Assembly: GCA_021730935.1 (NCBI GenBank)
Contig: JAKFYJ010000023.1
Location: 1-54,379 of the forward strand
DNA: 54,379 bases
Reading direction: 5' to 3'
Source: Elusimicrobiota bacterium
GTDB taxonomy: Bacteria > Elusimicrobiota > Elusimicrobia > 2-02-FULL-39-32
The position numbers and the translations under genes were made by a program. The notes beneath the pieces were generated by a model. That model saw nothing but the letters and a program-made list of their open reading frames with translations. It was not told where the DNA came from and did no database searches. Each line of letters begins with the position of its first letter. The stretch's first letter is position 1. Of this stretch, positions 39,921 through 48,772 are shown in pieces.

Positions 39921-40907
39921 TCAGGCCCAGTTTAAAATGGGGAGCGAAGGGTTCGTCTGGAGGCGGACTTTTGAAGGGCCAATTTTTTTAAATTTATGGT
40001 ATCCGAGCGCCGCCACCATGGCCGCGTTGTCGGTGCAGAGAGATTTGGAGGGCAGATAAACTTTGATCCCGTTCTTCTTTCCCTCTTCAAGCAGTCTTTT
40101 TCTCAGTTCGGAGTTGGCCGCCACTCCTCCCCCGACGGAAACGCTTTTCATACCGAATTTTTTCGCCGCTTTCACCGCTTTTACGGACAGGACTTCTGTC
40201 GCCGCGGCCTGAAACGAGGCGCAGATGTCCGGGACATTCTTTTGGGTTTTGAGGTCTTTCAGATAATAGAGGACGGCGGTTTTCAGCCCCGAAAAGGAAA
40301 AGTCCCAGGACCCGTGAAGAAAGGGCCTTGGAAACTGAACCGCTTTGGGGTTGCCTTTGGCCGCGAGTTTATCGATTTGGGGGCCTCCGGGATAACCCAG
40401 GCCCAGGAGGTTGGCCGCCTTGTCGAAACATTCTCCCGCCGCGTCGTCCCGCGTGCGTCCCACGACTTCATAGACCCCGAAATCTTTCACGAGGACCAGG
40501 TCCGTGTGCCCGCCGGAAACAACCATGCCCATGAAAGGCGGCTGAAGTCCCGGATGCTCAAGAAGGTTGGCGAAGAGGTGCGCTTCAAGGTGGTTGATCC
40601 CGATCAGGGGTTTTCCGGAAACCCACGCGAGGGCCTGGGCGGCCATTTTTCCGACGAGGAGCGAGCCGATGAGCCCGGGCCCGACCGTGACGGCGATCGC
40701 ATCATAGTCCGCTTGCTCCAGGGCCGACGACAGGGCTTCGTTGATTTTTTCAACATGGGCGCGGCTCGCGATTTCCGGGACGATGCCGCGATAGGCCCCG
40801 TGCAGGTCGTTCTGCGAGAAGACGATGTTGGAGATGATTTTCTTTCCGTCTTTGACGACGGACGCGGAGGTTTCGTCGCAGGAACTTTCGATGCCGAGGA
40901 TGTTCAT
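39921..40907 (-). CDS. tsaD: tRNA N6-adenosine threonylcarbamoyltransferase TsaD
   Basis: This 328-residue protein is complete. IESSCDETSASVV is the start of the ASKHA fold, HLEAHLFAN provides the metal-binding histidines, and SGGHTDLVLV and DDAAGECFDKAA are the nucleotide loops. YPGGPQIDKLA and the late GGGVAANSELR and CTDNAAMVAA also match. TsaD makes the universal t6A37 modification of ANN-decoding tRNAs with TsaB/TsaE, which are absent from this window. It overlaps the upstream unknown gene by 4 nt. Confidence 0.97.
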   Translation of the reverse strand: MNILGIESSCDETSASVVKDGKKIISNIVFSQNDLHGAYRGIVPEIASRAHVEKINEALSSALEQADYDAIAVTVGPGLIGSLLVGKMAAQALAWVSGKPLIGINHLEAHLFANLLEHPGLQPPFMGMVVSGGHTDLVLVKDFGVYEVVGRTRDDAAGECFDKAANLLGLGYPGGPQIDKLAAKGNPKAVQFPRPFLHGSWDFSFSGLKTAVLYYLKDLKTQKNVPDICASFQAAATEVLSVKAVKAAKKFGMKSVSVGGGVAANSELRKRLLEEGKKNGIKVYLPSKSLCTDNAAMVAALGYHKFKKIGPSKVRLQTNPSLPILNWA

Positions 40908-41356
40908 GGCCGTTTCTTCATAAAAAGGAGGCTTTGATAAATCCGTCCGTGTTTTCCGAGGGTGATGTGAATCTTGTCCGGGCTCGCTCGCCGCGAATGA
41001 AATTCAAGTTTATTTTCTTCGGCGGCGGATTGCACGGTTTCAGCCATCTCCTCAAGCGGAGCTTTGGCCGGAAGCAAAAATTCGCGTTCTGTCTCCACCC
41101 AGGAAAAAAGGTGAGGGATTTTAGATTTTTTTTCGAGCCTCACCACGCGGACGATGTCCCGTTCCTGGACATGATATTGCGAAAGGATGGCATTGACCTT
41201 GCTTTCCAGGGCTCCGCACGCGGCGGACTCATCCATCACCGCCCCGGTCTGATGGATCCTCCAGCCGCAGAACGCCAGAACGCCGAGGAGCAGAATGAGA
41301 ATAAACCGTCCGCTCCCCGACTTCTTTTTGGATTTCGTCTTGGTTTTTCGGCTCAA
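40904..41356 (-). CDS. Unknown single-pass membrane protein
   Basis: This 150-residue protein has a strongly basic N-terminus (SRKTKTKSKKKSGSG), one transmembrane helix (about 17-34), then a soluble, probably periplasmic domain of about 110 residues ending near ITLGKHGRIYQSLLFMKKRP. The layout is like the N-terminal anchor and domain preceding divergent polysaccharide deacetylases, but no deacetylase follows. It overlaps ctpA and tsaD by 4 nt each. Confidence 0.65.
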   Translation of the reverse strand: MSRKTKTKSKKKSGSGRFILILLLGVLAFCGWRIHQTGAVMDESAACGALESKVNAILSQYHVQERDIVRVVRLEKKSKIPHLFSWVETEREFLLPAKAPLEEMAETVQSAAEENKLEFHSRRASPDKIHITLGKHGRIYQSLLFMKKRP

Positions 41357-42630
41357 CCTGGAAGCTTGCGGTTCAGGATGTTGCCGGCTTTGAGAAACTC
41401 AATGGCGCGTTTAAGCGCGATGTCGTCCACCTGCTCTTCTTTTTTGACGACGGATTTGGGCGCGCGGTCTTTGCCATAAATCTCTTCCTGCTGTCTGCGG
41501 ATCTTGATCTCCATTTCGCGGGTCACTTCAAGGACGATGTCGGGCACGATGCCGCCTTTGCCGGTTTTTTCGTCGCGCATGATGCCGCGGCCTGCGGGCG
41601 TATAATATTTCGCCGTGGTGAGCCGGAGCCCCGCGCCGCCGCTGAGCGGGATCACGGACTGGACGGAGGCTTTCCCGAAGGTGGTGGTGCCGAGGAGGAG
41701 CGCGCGGTGATGGTCCTGCATGGCGCCCGCCACAATCTCAGAGCCGGAGGCGGATCCTCCGTTCACCAGCACGACCATGGGGATCTTGGCCCAGGGCCCC
41801 ATGGCGTCTGCACGATATTCCACACGGTCCGATTTCCGTCCTTCGGTATACACGACCAGTTTATTGTCGTCAAGAAATTTCTTGGACACGCCCACCGCGA
41901 CATTCAGGAGTCCTCCCGGATTGTTGCGGAGATCGAGCACGAGCCCTTCCATGCCCTGAGCCTGAAAGTCGTTCAGAGCCTTGACCATGTCCACGTCGGT
42001 CTTGGCCGTGAACTCGATCAGCTGGACATAGCCGATCTTGCTGTCCATCATCCTGGAGCGGACCGATTCAATCTTGATTTCTTCGCGCGTGAGGTTGAGG
42101 TCGAGCGGCTCTTTCATCTCTTCATGGATGATGGTGATCCTCACCTGCGTGCCGGGCGCGCCGCGGAGTTTGCGGACCGCGTCTTGCAGGGAGAGTCCCT
42201 GGGTGCTTTCGCCTTCGATCTTGATGATCTTGTCTCCGGGCAAAACCCCTGCGCGATAAGCGGGCGTGTCGGGGATGGGCGTCATGACGGTGAGCCATTC
42301 GTCGCGCATCTCAATCCGGATGCCGAGGCCGCCGAATTTCCCTTCCGTTTCCGTCTGCATGTCTTTCAAAGGTTCCGGCTCCAAAAACTGGCTGAAAGGG
42401 TCCAGCGTGCGGACCATGCCGTGCGCCGCTCCATAAATCAGGTCTTTGGGATCTTTTTCGATGACATAGTTCTTCTGGATATAGTCAAAGACTTCGGAGA
42501 TGATCTTGAGATCTTCAAGCGTCTTGTCGATGCCTGACCCGGCGGCTTTGATGGCCGTGATCGAGCACAGAAATCCAAGGCCGAGGCAAAGGATTAATTT
42601 TACGGATCTGCGCGTGACGGTTTTCTTCAT
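41353..42630 (-). CDS. ctpA: C-terminal processing peptidase CtpA (S41 family) with PDZ domain
   Basis: The 425 residues have an N-terminal signal anchor (about 8-28), then a PDZ domain (FGGLGIRIEM...GDKIIKIEGEST). The S41 catalytic domain carries LVLDLRNNPGG, the serine in NGGSASGSEIVAGAM and the lysine in GTTFGKASVQ. The Ser-Lys dyad is intact. It cleaves periplasmic proteins at their C-terminus and often controls peptidoglycan hydrolases. The adjacent envC-like and ftsX genes fit that role. It starts 28 nt after envC. Confidence 0.94.
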   Translation of the reverse strand: MKKTVTRRSVKLILCLGLGFLCSITAIKAAGSGIDKTLEDLKIISEVFDYIQKNYVIEKDPKDLIYGAAHGMVRTLDPFSQFLEPEPLKDMQTETEGKFGGLGIRIEMRDEWLTVMTPIPDTPAYRAGVLPGDKIIKIEGESTQGLSLQDAVRKLRGAPGTQVRITIIHEEMKEPLDLNLTREEIKIESVRSRMMDSKIGYVQLIEFTAKTDVDMVKALNDFQAQGMEGLVLDLRNNPGGLLNVAVGVSKKFLDDNKLVVYTEGRKSDRVEYRADAMGPWAKIPMVVLVNGGSASGSEIVAGAMQDHHRALLLGTTTFGKASVQSVIPLSGGAGLRLTTAKYYTPAGRGIMRDEKTGKGGIVPDIVLEVTREMEIKIRRQQEEIYGKDRAPKSVVKKEEQVDDIALKRAIEFLKAGNILNRKLPG

Positions 42631-42658
42631 GGATGGGACTCCTTCGTGTGATGTTGTT

Positions 42659-43813
42659 TCATCGTTTGCTCAGCCACAGGAGCGGGTCTTCCGACCGTCC
42701 CTGGTTTTTGAGTTCAAAATAAATCTGGCTCGGCTCGTCTTCCCCCGTGGTCCCTATCCCTCGGCCCGCGGTCACTTTCTCCCCTTCTTTCACGCTGATG
42801 TCTCCCAGGAGCCCATAGACCGAGAAGGTGTTGCCGCCGTGGTCCAGGATGACGGTTTGGCCGTAAGACCGGAAATCGGAGGCATAGATGACGGTTCCCT
42901 TCTCAACGGCCTTGACGGGAACGCCCTGCTGGGTTTTGATTTTTATGCCGTTATGGATCACCATGATGTTCAGGTCCGGGTGTTTGCGGTGGCCGAAAGG
43001 CACGGTCACGGTCCCCTCCACCGGCCAGGGGAGGTTCCCTCTCCGCTCATGAAAGGACTTCTTGGCCAGCTCCGCCTCGCGCTGTTCGGTGAGCGTTTTT
43101 TCCTTTTTTGCCGCGAGGTTTCCGATGAGTTTTTCGAGAGCGTCCCGCGTTTCGTTGAGGCGCTGAACTTCTCCCTGGGCGATCAGCCGTTTGCCGAGCG
43201 TGGTTTTGTGCAGGCGGGCTTTTTCTTCCTTGATCTTTTTCTGCCGAGCGATTTCCCCTTCGAGCTCGGACTTCATCTTCACCAGGTTTTCCTTGGACTG
43301 CGCGAGCTGTCTTTCCTTGTCCTGGGAGAAAACGATTTTGGAATGGGTGTCTTTCATCTGTTCCACGCGGAGCGCCACCGCGGCTCGCAGGATCCAGGCT
43401 TCCATGGGGCGGTGAACCATCCTTTGGGGATACGCTATTTCCTGATGATAGCTTTTCAGGTCGGTGAAGATCGTGTTCTCCCACATCCTGCCCTCGTCGG
43501 TGAGGAGCGAAATCTGCTGTTTCATCTGCCGGATCTGGCTCTCCGTTTCAGAAATTCTCCGCCTCTGTGCCACCTGTTTTTTATTCGATTTGTCGATGTC
43601 ATTTTCTATCTTCTTGATCGTCTTTTCCAGGAAATCGGCGTCTTTTTTGAGCCGCGTGTCCTCGTCTTCGAGCGATTTGATCTGCTCGTCGATCTGTTCC
43701 AGATTTTTCTTGTGCGTCTTTATTTTTTTGTTCAGTTCCCGGACCGATTCGGCCTGAACCGCGGTCCCTGAGAGCATCGCGGCCAGAAGGATCAGCGCCG
43801 TTGACGCGCGCAC
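42659..43813 (-). CDS. envC: EnvC/NlpD-like murein hydrolase activator (degenerate LytM/M23)
   Basis: The GTG at 43813 is chosen because it lies 1 nt after the ftsX stop and starts a signal peptide (RASTALILLAAMLSGTAVQA). It gives 384 residues. Residues about 25-235 are a long two-part coiled coil, as in EnvC. Residues about 265-384 are an M23/LytM domain (GVPVKAVEKGTVIYASDFRSYGQTVILDHG). The zinc ligands are partly lost: the H-x-G-I-D motif reads HNGIKI, and the late H-x-H reads QIYFE. This suggests an activator rather than an active endopeptidase, as known for EnvC, which works with FtsEX. Confidence 0.88.
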   Translation of the reverse strand: MRASTALILLAAMLSGTAVQAESVRELNKKIKTHKKNLEQIDEQIKSLEDEDTRLKKDADFLEKTIKKIENDIDKSNKKQVAQRRRISETESQIRQMKQQISLLTDEGRMWENTIFTDLKSYHQEIAYPQRMVHRPMEAWILRAAVALRVEQMKDTHSKIVFSQDKERQLAQSKENLVKMKSELEGEIARQKKIKEEKARLHKTTLGKRLIAQGEVQRLNETRDALEKLIGNLAAKKEKTLTEQREAELAKKSFHERRGNLPWPVEGTVTVPFGHRKHPDLNIMVIHNGIKIKTQQGVPVKAVEKGTVIYASDFRSYGQTVILDHGGNTFSVYGLLGDISVKEGEKVTAGRGIGTTGEDEPSQIYFELKNQGRSEDPLLWLSKR

Positions 43814-43814
43814 T

Positions 43815-44684
43815 TTATCCGCGCCGGCGCTCAAACAAAAGGGACGCGTGAGCGCAAAAACTGAACAGGATGGAAAGCCCGATCTGAAAAATCAGCGAGC
43901 GCCCCAACTGGTTTTTCCAGCTGAAAGTTTCCGGAAAGAAGGAGATGGAGAGGATCGCCAAATAGAGAGCGTGGCTTGCCAGGGCGCCCAGGATGCCGAT
44001 CGAAAAAAATCCCACGGCCTCCGTCACAAGTTCCTGGTCCGGCGTGAATTTCCTGCGGACTTTCACGGCGAGGTATCCCATGATGCCGAGGACCAGGCTG
44101 AGCAGAAAACCCAGGACGCGTTTCAGCCAGCGGACATAATTGAAGAGCGCGAAAGTGAGGGTCCAGCGTTCCCGGTCATAATGGATTTCGGAGACGGCTT
44201 TGATTTTGTTTTGCCCCACCTCCATGTTCTCGATGGTTCCGAGGAGGCCGGCCAAAAATTTTTCGTCCCATTTCGCGAGGTGCAGGTCATAACTCCAGGG
44301 CAGGAGCGTGTCTTTTCCCTTGAGGTCCTCTTTCTTTTTCATCAGCCACTGGGGATCAATCCCGAACTTGGGGTCCTCGGAAATTTTGGCGAGGGATTCT
44401 TCCGGAGAGACCGCGATCACTTCTTTCACGCCTTCAAGGGCGCGGAGGTTTTCTTCGAGCAGTTTATAGTTTTCCGGGGCCAGGTCGGTGCGCGAAAACA
44501 CTTCCATCACAAGAGCCCCTTTTTGCGCCGAGAAAACGGCCTGTCCTTCCTCGCTGAGCGTCTTGAGGACCGTCAACGGCACAATCAGCGTCGGAATAAA
44601 CAAAAGCAGGAGCCACCTCGTTTTGAGGGTTTTTTTTATGATTCCGGCCAGAGGAGAAGACTTGATCTTCTCGAGAGTCAGCAT
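43815..44684 (-). CDS. ftsX: FtsX-like cell-division permease protein
   Basis: This 289-residue protein has FtsX topology: one helix (about 25-45), an extracytoplasmic domain of about 130 residues (FSRTDLAPENYKLLEENLRALEGVKEV), then three C-terminal helices (about 180-205, 226-250 and 260-282). FtsX normally pairs with the ATPase FtsE to open EnvC-type activators. No ftsE lies next to it; csaB is upstream. envC follows immediately, which supports the assignment. Confidence 0.82.
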   Translation of the reverse strand: MLTLEKIKSSPLAGIIKKTLKTRWLLLLFIPTLIVPLTVLKTLSEEGQAVFSAQKGALVMEVFSRTDLAPENYKLLEENLRALEGVKEVIAVSPEESLAKISEDPKFGIDPQWLMKKKEDLKGKDTLLPWSYDLHLAKWDEKFLAGLLGTIENMEVGQNKIKAVSEIHYDRERWTLTFALFNYVRWLKRVLGFLLSLVLGIMGYLAVKVRRKFTPDQELVTEAVGFFSIGILGALASHALYLAILSISFFPETFSWKNQLGRSLIFQIGLSILFSFCAHASLLFERRRG

Positions 44685-44697
44685 AAATTGAAGTATA

Positions 44698-45672
44698 TCA
44701 TAAACCCTTCATGCCCTCAAAGTCCGTTTGCGCCCGAGATTTGAGTCCCGGCAACCCCGTTTCAACCGCCTTCAGGAGTCTTTCCTTATGGTGCCACGAT
44801 TCCAGAAGTTTTTGGGATATGGATTCCGCGGTCGCATTGTCGAGAAGAACCCTCGGGACGGCCGTTTCGCCGAAATCAAATTCTCTGATAAATGAATCGA
44901 TTTTCGGATCCATGGAAATTCCGGCAAACGGTTTTTTAAGAAGAGACGATAAAATGAGCCCATGGAGGCGCAGGGACACCACAAAGTCCGCCGAACTGAT
45001 TTTCCCGAAAGCGTCCTGAGGGGTCTTCCACGCGTTTTGGGGCTGGAACGCCAGAGTTTCCACTTGTCCCCCGATCTCTCGGGCAAAGCGTTCGACGCCT
45101 TCAATGGCCGTTCGTTTATGGATATCGTTTATCATTCCATCCAGCCCCGGGATAAATAATATTCTGGGTTTAGGATTCAAATTTTTGCTGACCGGAGCTT
45201 GCGCGTCACACAATAAAACGGCGTCGGCCGAAAGTCTTGCTTGACCCTCAATGAGTTTCAGGGAATCCCGGTCCCTCACGCTCACAAAATCAGCGCGCTT
45301 GAGGAGCGTCCGGGCGATCCGCGCGTTCACAGGGTTCAGGGGGCCGATGCCCTGGCCGAGAAGAACGGTTTTTTTGCCGAAGAACCGGGCAAGCAGGATC
45401 AGGGAGACATAATAAAAAAAACTTAAAAATCCGCTTTTGTCCTGAAGGATGCCGCCGCCGCCGAAAACCAGGATGTCGCAGTTCCTGACGGCAGAAATTA
45501 TTTTTAACGGAGACCAGCGGTCAACGGCGTTCCTGATTTCAGGATCGTGTCCCTCCATCAGGACAGTGACATCAAAGTGAGGGGCGAGTTTAGAGAGATG
45601 CGTTTTGAGGAGGAGCTCGTCGCCGAGGTTTCCGAACCCGTAATATCCGGCGAGGAGGATTTTTTTGGGCAC
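44698..45672 (-). CDS. csaB: Polysaccharide pyruvyl transferase CsaB
   Basis: The GTG at 45672 shares its G with the upstream stop and gives 324 residues. The start KKILLAGYYGFGNLGDELLL is typical of CsaB. FGGGGILQDKSG, GQGIGPLNPVNARI, SVRDRDS and the late FVVSLRLHGLILSS all match the family. CsaB adds pyruvyl ketals to a cell-wall polysaccharide, which in many bacteria serves as the anchor for SLH-domain surface proteins. The longer frame to 45858 lies inside the DUF5693 gene and is not used. Confidence 0.92.
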   Translation of the reverse strand: MPKKILLAGYYGFGNLGDELLLKTHLSKLAPHFDVTVLMEGHDPEIRNAVDRWSPLKIISAVRNCDILVFGGGGILQDKSGFLSFFYYVSLILLARFFGKKTVLLGQGIGPLNPVNARIARTLLKRADFVSVRDRDSLKLIEGQARLSADAVLLCDAQAPVSKNLNPKPRILFIPGLDGMINDIHKRTAIEGVERFAREIGGQVETLAFQPQNAWKTPQDAFGKISSADFVVSLRLHGLILSSLLKKPFAGISMDPKIDSFIREFDFGETAVPRVLLDNATAESISQKLLESWHHKERLLKAVETGLPGLKSRAQTDFEGMKGL

Positions 45673-47300
45673 TAAAGGGCGAGCGGGGACGCGGCGCGCT
45701 GGCGTTCGAGCCAGAAGTTGACGAGTTTCACGAGCCCCGCTCCGATGACCGCGCCCAGCCAGAGTCCATGAAACGTTCTCAGGAGCGTCACCGACAAGGG
45801 GCAATGCAGGTGGCAGAAACTGTTCAGGATGGAGACGAGCCCGATCATTCCGGCCCACAGGCAGGCGGCCGAGAGAGGTTTGTTGCGTTTGAAATAAATT
45901 CCCGCGATCAAAAGCGGGTGCCCGAACAAAAATTCCTTGAACCTGGGGCGCGTGCCCAAAATCGCTTCGAGCTTTTCCCGAAGGCCGAGTTCGACGGCGC
46001 TCACATGGGACGATAAATTCCCGCTCCGCTCAACCATGAGGGCAAGCCCCGCGGCGACGATCAACACGGCCAGCAGATCCATGACGGTTATTTTTCGGTT
46101 CAGGAAATCTTCCATCTGGCTCACGCTGAGAAGGAGCGGGCCCGCGAAAGCGATGGGCAGGACCAGGGACGCTTTGACGCCCCGGAAAATGTCCAGGCCG
46201 TTGACGAAAACGCTGTCGCTGAGGAGCGCGGAAAGCGAAATGCCTCCCAGGACCGCAATGGCGGCGCCCATGCCCCAGATTTTCAGCGCTTTTCGAAACC
46301 TAAGGGGTTCTTCAGGCGCGGAGAGGCTTTTCTTGATCACGGCAAGCGCCGCAAGCGGCGCCAGGACAGAGAGGATCCACGCCAGGGCCATCCGGACCTT
46401 TTTAAGCGGATATTCGACATAAGACGACAATGTGTTTTGTGAAAGTTCCAGAGAAAAACCGTCCGATTTGAGCCGCTTGGCAAGGTCCCTGAGGAAAGTC
46501 AGGTTGTCTTCCGCGCTCCAGACGGGGTTCCAGTGAATGTAGAGGCATTTGCAGGAGCGTTCTCTCACGGCCCTCATCCACCGGGACATCATCATTTCGC
46601 GCGACATCCCCTTCATCTCGGCGGCCGTGATCGTGTGGGCCCTCACCACCTGTTTCGGCAGTCGTCTTGCCAAAATCCTCACTTGCTCATATGTTTTCGG
46701 CTGGTTTTCCAAAAGGATGAAGCTTGCTCCGCTGGTTTCCGCGGCTTCGACAATGTCGTCGTTGAAATGGAGTTTGACCGCGGCCAGGTCCGGAGAGTCC
46801 GGCATGAAAACCCAGGATTTCACCATCTCCGGGTCCGGCCCGAGATTGATTTTTGTGGTGCCGCCCATCACGTGTTCCGCGCTTTCTTCGGGGAGCGGCG
46901 GCCAGATCTGAGGCGTTTTGATGAAGGGCCCGTTTTCGTCCACGAGATACACCGCCGAAAAGCCCAGAGACTTGAGCGACGACACCTGGGCTGAGCTGAA
47001 CCCAGCGTTTTTGCCGCCCACGATTTCTTCCTGCAGGGCGGCGGACCGGGCGCCGATGATGCTGCAGCGTTCAAGGAAATTCAAAAATGTCGTGCGCGGA
47101 CTGTTGCCGATGAGCTGGGGTTCGCGGTCCACCATTTCGCGCGTCTCGTTCCAGGGGATGCAGATTTCCACCGTCTTGCCGAAATTTTGGGCCTGAATTT
47201 TTCTGAGAGCCGCATAGCCCGCGATCAGCGTCCAGGCCGAAAGGCCCGCAACGAGGAATTTTTTAGTCCGCACGGGTTTTTCCCTGAGACGCATTTTCAT
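45672..47300 (-). CDS. DUF5693-family membrane protein
   Basis: This 542-residue protein has one N-terminal helix (residues about 14-30), a globular extracytoplasmic region to about 300 (NAGFSSAQVSSLKSLGFSAVYLVDE; YIHWNPVWSAEDNLTFLRDLAKRL), then about eight helices in the C-terminal half. It belongs to a family found next to csaB in many genomes; its role is unknown but the pairing suggests the pyruvylated-polymer pathway. The ATG at 47300 overlaps glgA by 38 nt. A GTG at 47273 with AGGGA 8 nt upstream is an alternative start. Confidence 0.82.
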   Translation of the reverse strand: MKMRLREKPVRTKKFLVAGLSAWTLIAGYAALRKIQAQNFGKTVEICIPWNETREMVDREPQLIGNSPRTTFLNFLERCSIIGARSAALQEEIVGGKNAGFSSAQVSSLKSLGFSAVYLVDENGPFIKTPQIWPPLPEESAEHVMGGTTKINLGPDPEMVKSWVFMPDSPDLAAVKLHFNDDIVEAAETSGASFILLENQPKTYEQVRILARRLPKQVVRAHTITAAEMKGMSREMMMSRWMRAVRERSCKCLYIHWNPVWSAEDNLTFLRDLAKRLKSDGFSLELSQNTLSSYVEYPLKKVRMALAWILSVLAPLAALAVIKKSLSAPEEPLRFRKALKIWGMGAAIAVLGGISLSALLSDSVFVNGLDIFRGVKASLVLPIAFAGPLLLSVSQMEDFLNRKITVMDLLAVLIVAAGLALMVERSGNLSSHVSAVELGLREKLEAILGTRPRFKEFLFGHPLLIAGIYFKRNKPLSAACLWAGMIGLVSILNSFCHLHCPLSVTLLRTFHGLWLGAVIGAGLVKLVNFWLERQRAASPLAL

Positions 47301-48756
47301 AAAGCTTGAGATATTCCTGGGCTGAGCGTTTCCAGGAAAAATCTGCGGTCATGGCGTTTTTCATGAGGGTCCTCCATTCCTGCCTGTCTTCATAGGTTTT
47401 CAAAGCTTTCCAAAGAGTCTGGTGAAGCGCGGCTGAGGAGATGTCCGCGCAAATGAACCCGTTGCCTCCGGAAGATTCCTGCGTTTTTGGCGTGACGGTG
47501 TCCAGGAGTCCCCCCGTCGGCGTGACCACGGGGATCGTGCCGTATTTCATCGCGATCATCTGGCCCAAACCGCAGGGCTCAAACTCGGAGGGCATGAGGA
47601 AAATGTCGGAGCCGGCATAAATCTTGTGCGCGAGCGGGTCGTTGAACCCTTTTTCATAACAAAAACGCCCTTTGAAGCGTTCCGAGAGAGCCGTCAGTTC
47701 CTTCTCCAGGTCGGGCGCGCCGGAGCCCAGGATCACGGCCTGAACCTTGGGATGTTCGTCAAATATTTTGGGGAGAATTTCCAGGGTCATGCGAAACCCT
47801 TTCTGCGGGTCGACGCGGGCCACCATGCTGAGGAGCGGCGCTTCGTTGTCCACGCCGAGGCCGCAGAGTTTCTGCAGTTCGCGCTTGCACGATTTCTTCC
47901 GCCACTCGAAGTCTTTCATCCTGGGCGAAAATTTGGAGATGATGCGGGAATCTTTGGCCGGGTTCCAGGTGTTCTCGTCGATCCCGTTCAGAATGCCGCG
48001 GAGGTTTTTTTCGCGGAGCTTTAAAATCCCTTCCATCCCCGCGCCGTATCGTTCCGTCGTCTGAATTTCCCGGGCGTATCCGGGGCTGACGGTGGTGACA
48101 TAATCCGAATAGGTGAGGCCCGCTTTCAGGAACGACACCTGATCGAAAAATTCCAGCTTCTCCTGGGTGAACTCGCTCCATCCCAGCCCGGTCAGGACCA
48201 GGCTTTGCTTGTGGAAATTCCCCTGATAGGCGATGTTGTGGATGGTGAAAATGGAGGCGGTCCGGTGAAAAAAAGCGTCGGTGGCATAAACCGTTTTGAG
48301 ATAAGCCGGGATGAGCCCGGTCTGCCAGTCGTGGCAATGGACGATGTCCGGGACGAAATCAATCAGTTTGCAAAGTTCCAGGGCGGCGCGGCTGAAGAAC
48401 GCGAAGCGCTCGTCGTTGTCCTCGAAATCTTTTCCGGCCTGGCCATAAAGCGCGGGGCGGTCAAAATATTTTTCGTTCTCGACGAAGAAAGTCCAGAGCG
48501 GGCCTTCTTTGCAGACATAAACCCCGCCTTCCTCAATCTTTTCTCCGACGGGAATTTTGAGGACGCCGGGGATTTTTTCGAGCGCGAATTTGCGGGGGTC
48601 GATGAGGGAATGTTTGGGGAGGAAACGGAGGATCCTCGATTTGCGTTTGTCGGGAAGCTGGGCCAGGATCGCTTTGGGCAGGTCCCCCGCGACATCGGCG
48701 AGTCCCCCTGTTTTGCAGAAGGGCACGGCCTCCGAAGCGGCAAAGAGGACGTTCAC
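47263..48756 (-). CDS. glgA: Glycogen (starch) synthase GlgA
   Basis: This 497-residue GT5 glycosyltransferase starts MNVLFAASEAVPFCKTGGLADVAGDLPKA, which carries the ADP-glucose-binding KTGGL motif. VHCHDWQTGLIPAYLK, VTTVSPGYAREIQ, GILNGIDENTWNPAKD, and the C-terminal FLMPSEFEPCGLGQMIAMKYGTIPVV with GGLLDTV complete the family signature. It elongates alpha-1,4-glucan from ADP-glucose. No glgC or glgB lies in the window. It follows galT by 16 nt. Confidence 0.95.
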   Translation of the reverse strand: MNVLFAASEAVPFCKTGGLADVAGDLPKAILAQLPDKRKSRILRFLPKHSLIDPRKFALEKIPGVLKIPVGEKIEEGGVYVCKEGPLWTFFVENEKYFDRPALYGQAGKDFEDNDERFAFFSRAALELCKLIDFVPDIVHCHDWQTGLIPAYLKTVYATDAFFHRTASIFTIHNIAYQGNFHKQSLVLTGLGWSEFTQEKLEFFDQVSFLKAGLTYSDYVTTVSPGYAREIQTTERYGAGMEGILKLREKNLRGILNGIDENTWNPAKDSRIISKFSPRMKDFEWRKKSCKRELQKLCGLGVDNEAPLLSMVARVDPQKGFRMTLEILPKIFDEHPKVQAVILGSGAPDLEKELTALSERFKGRFCYEKGFNDPLAHKIYAGSDIFLMPSEFEPCGLGQMIAMKYGTIPVVTPTGGLLDTVTPKTQESSGGNGFICADISSAALHQTLWKALKTYEDRQEWRTLMKNAMTADFSWKRSAQEYLKLYENASQGKTRAD

Positions 48757-48772
48757 AGGGTTCCGGCTCCGG

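Noticed and set aside
45673-45858. Longer start for csaB
   Set aside because: The added residues overlap the end of the DUF5693 gene and are not protein-like; the GTG at 45672 matches the family start.
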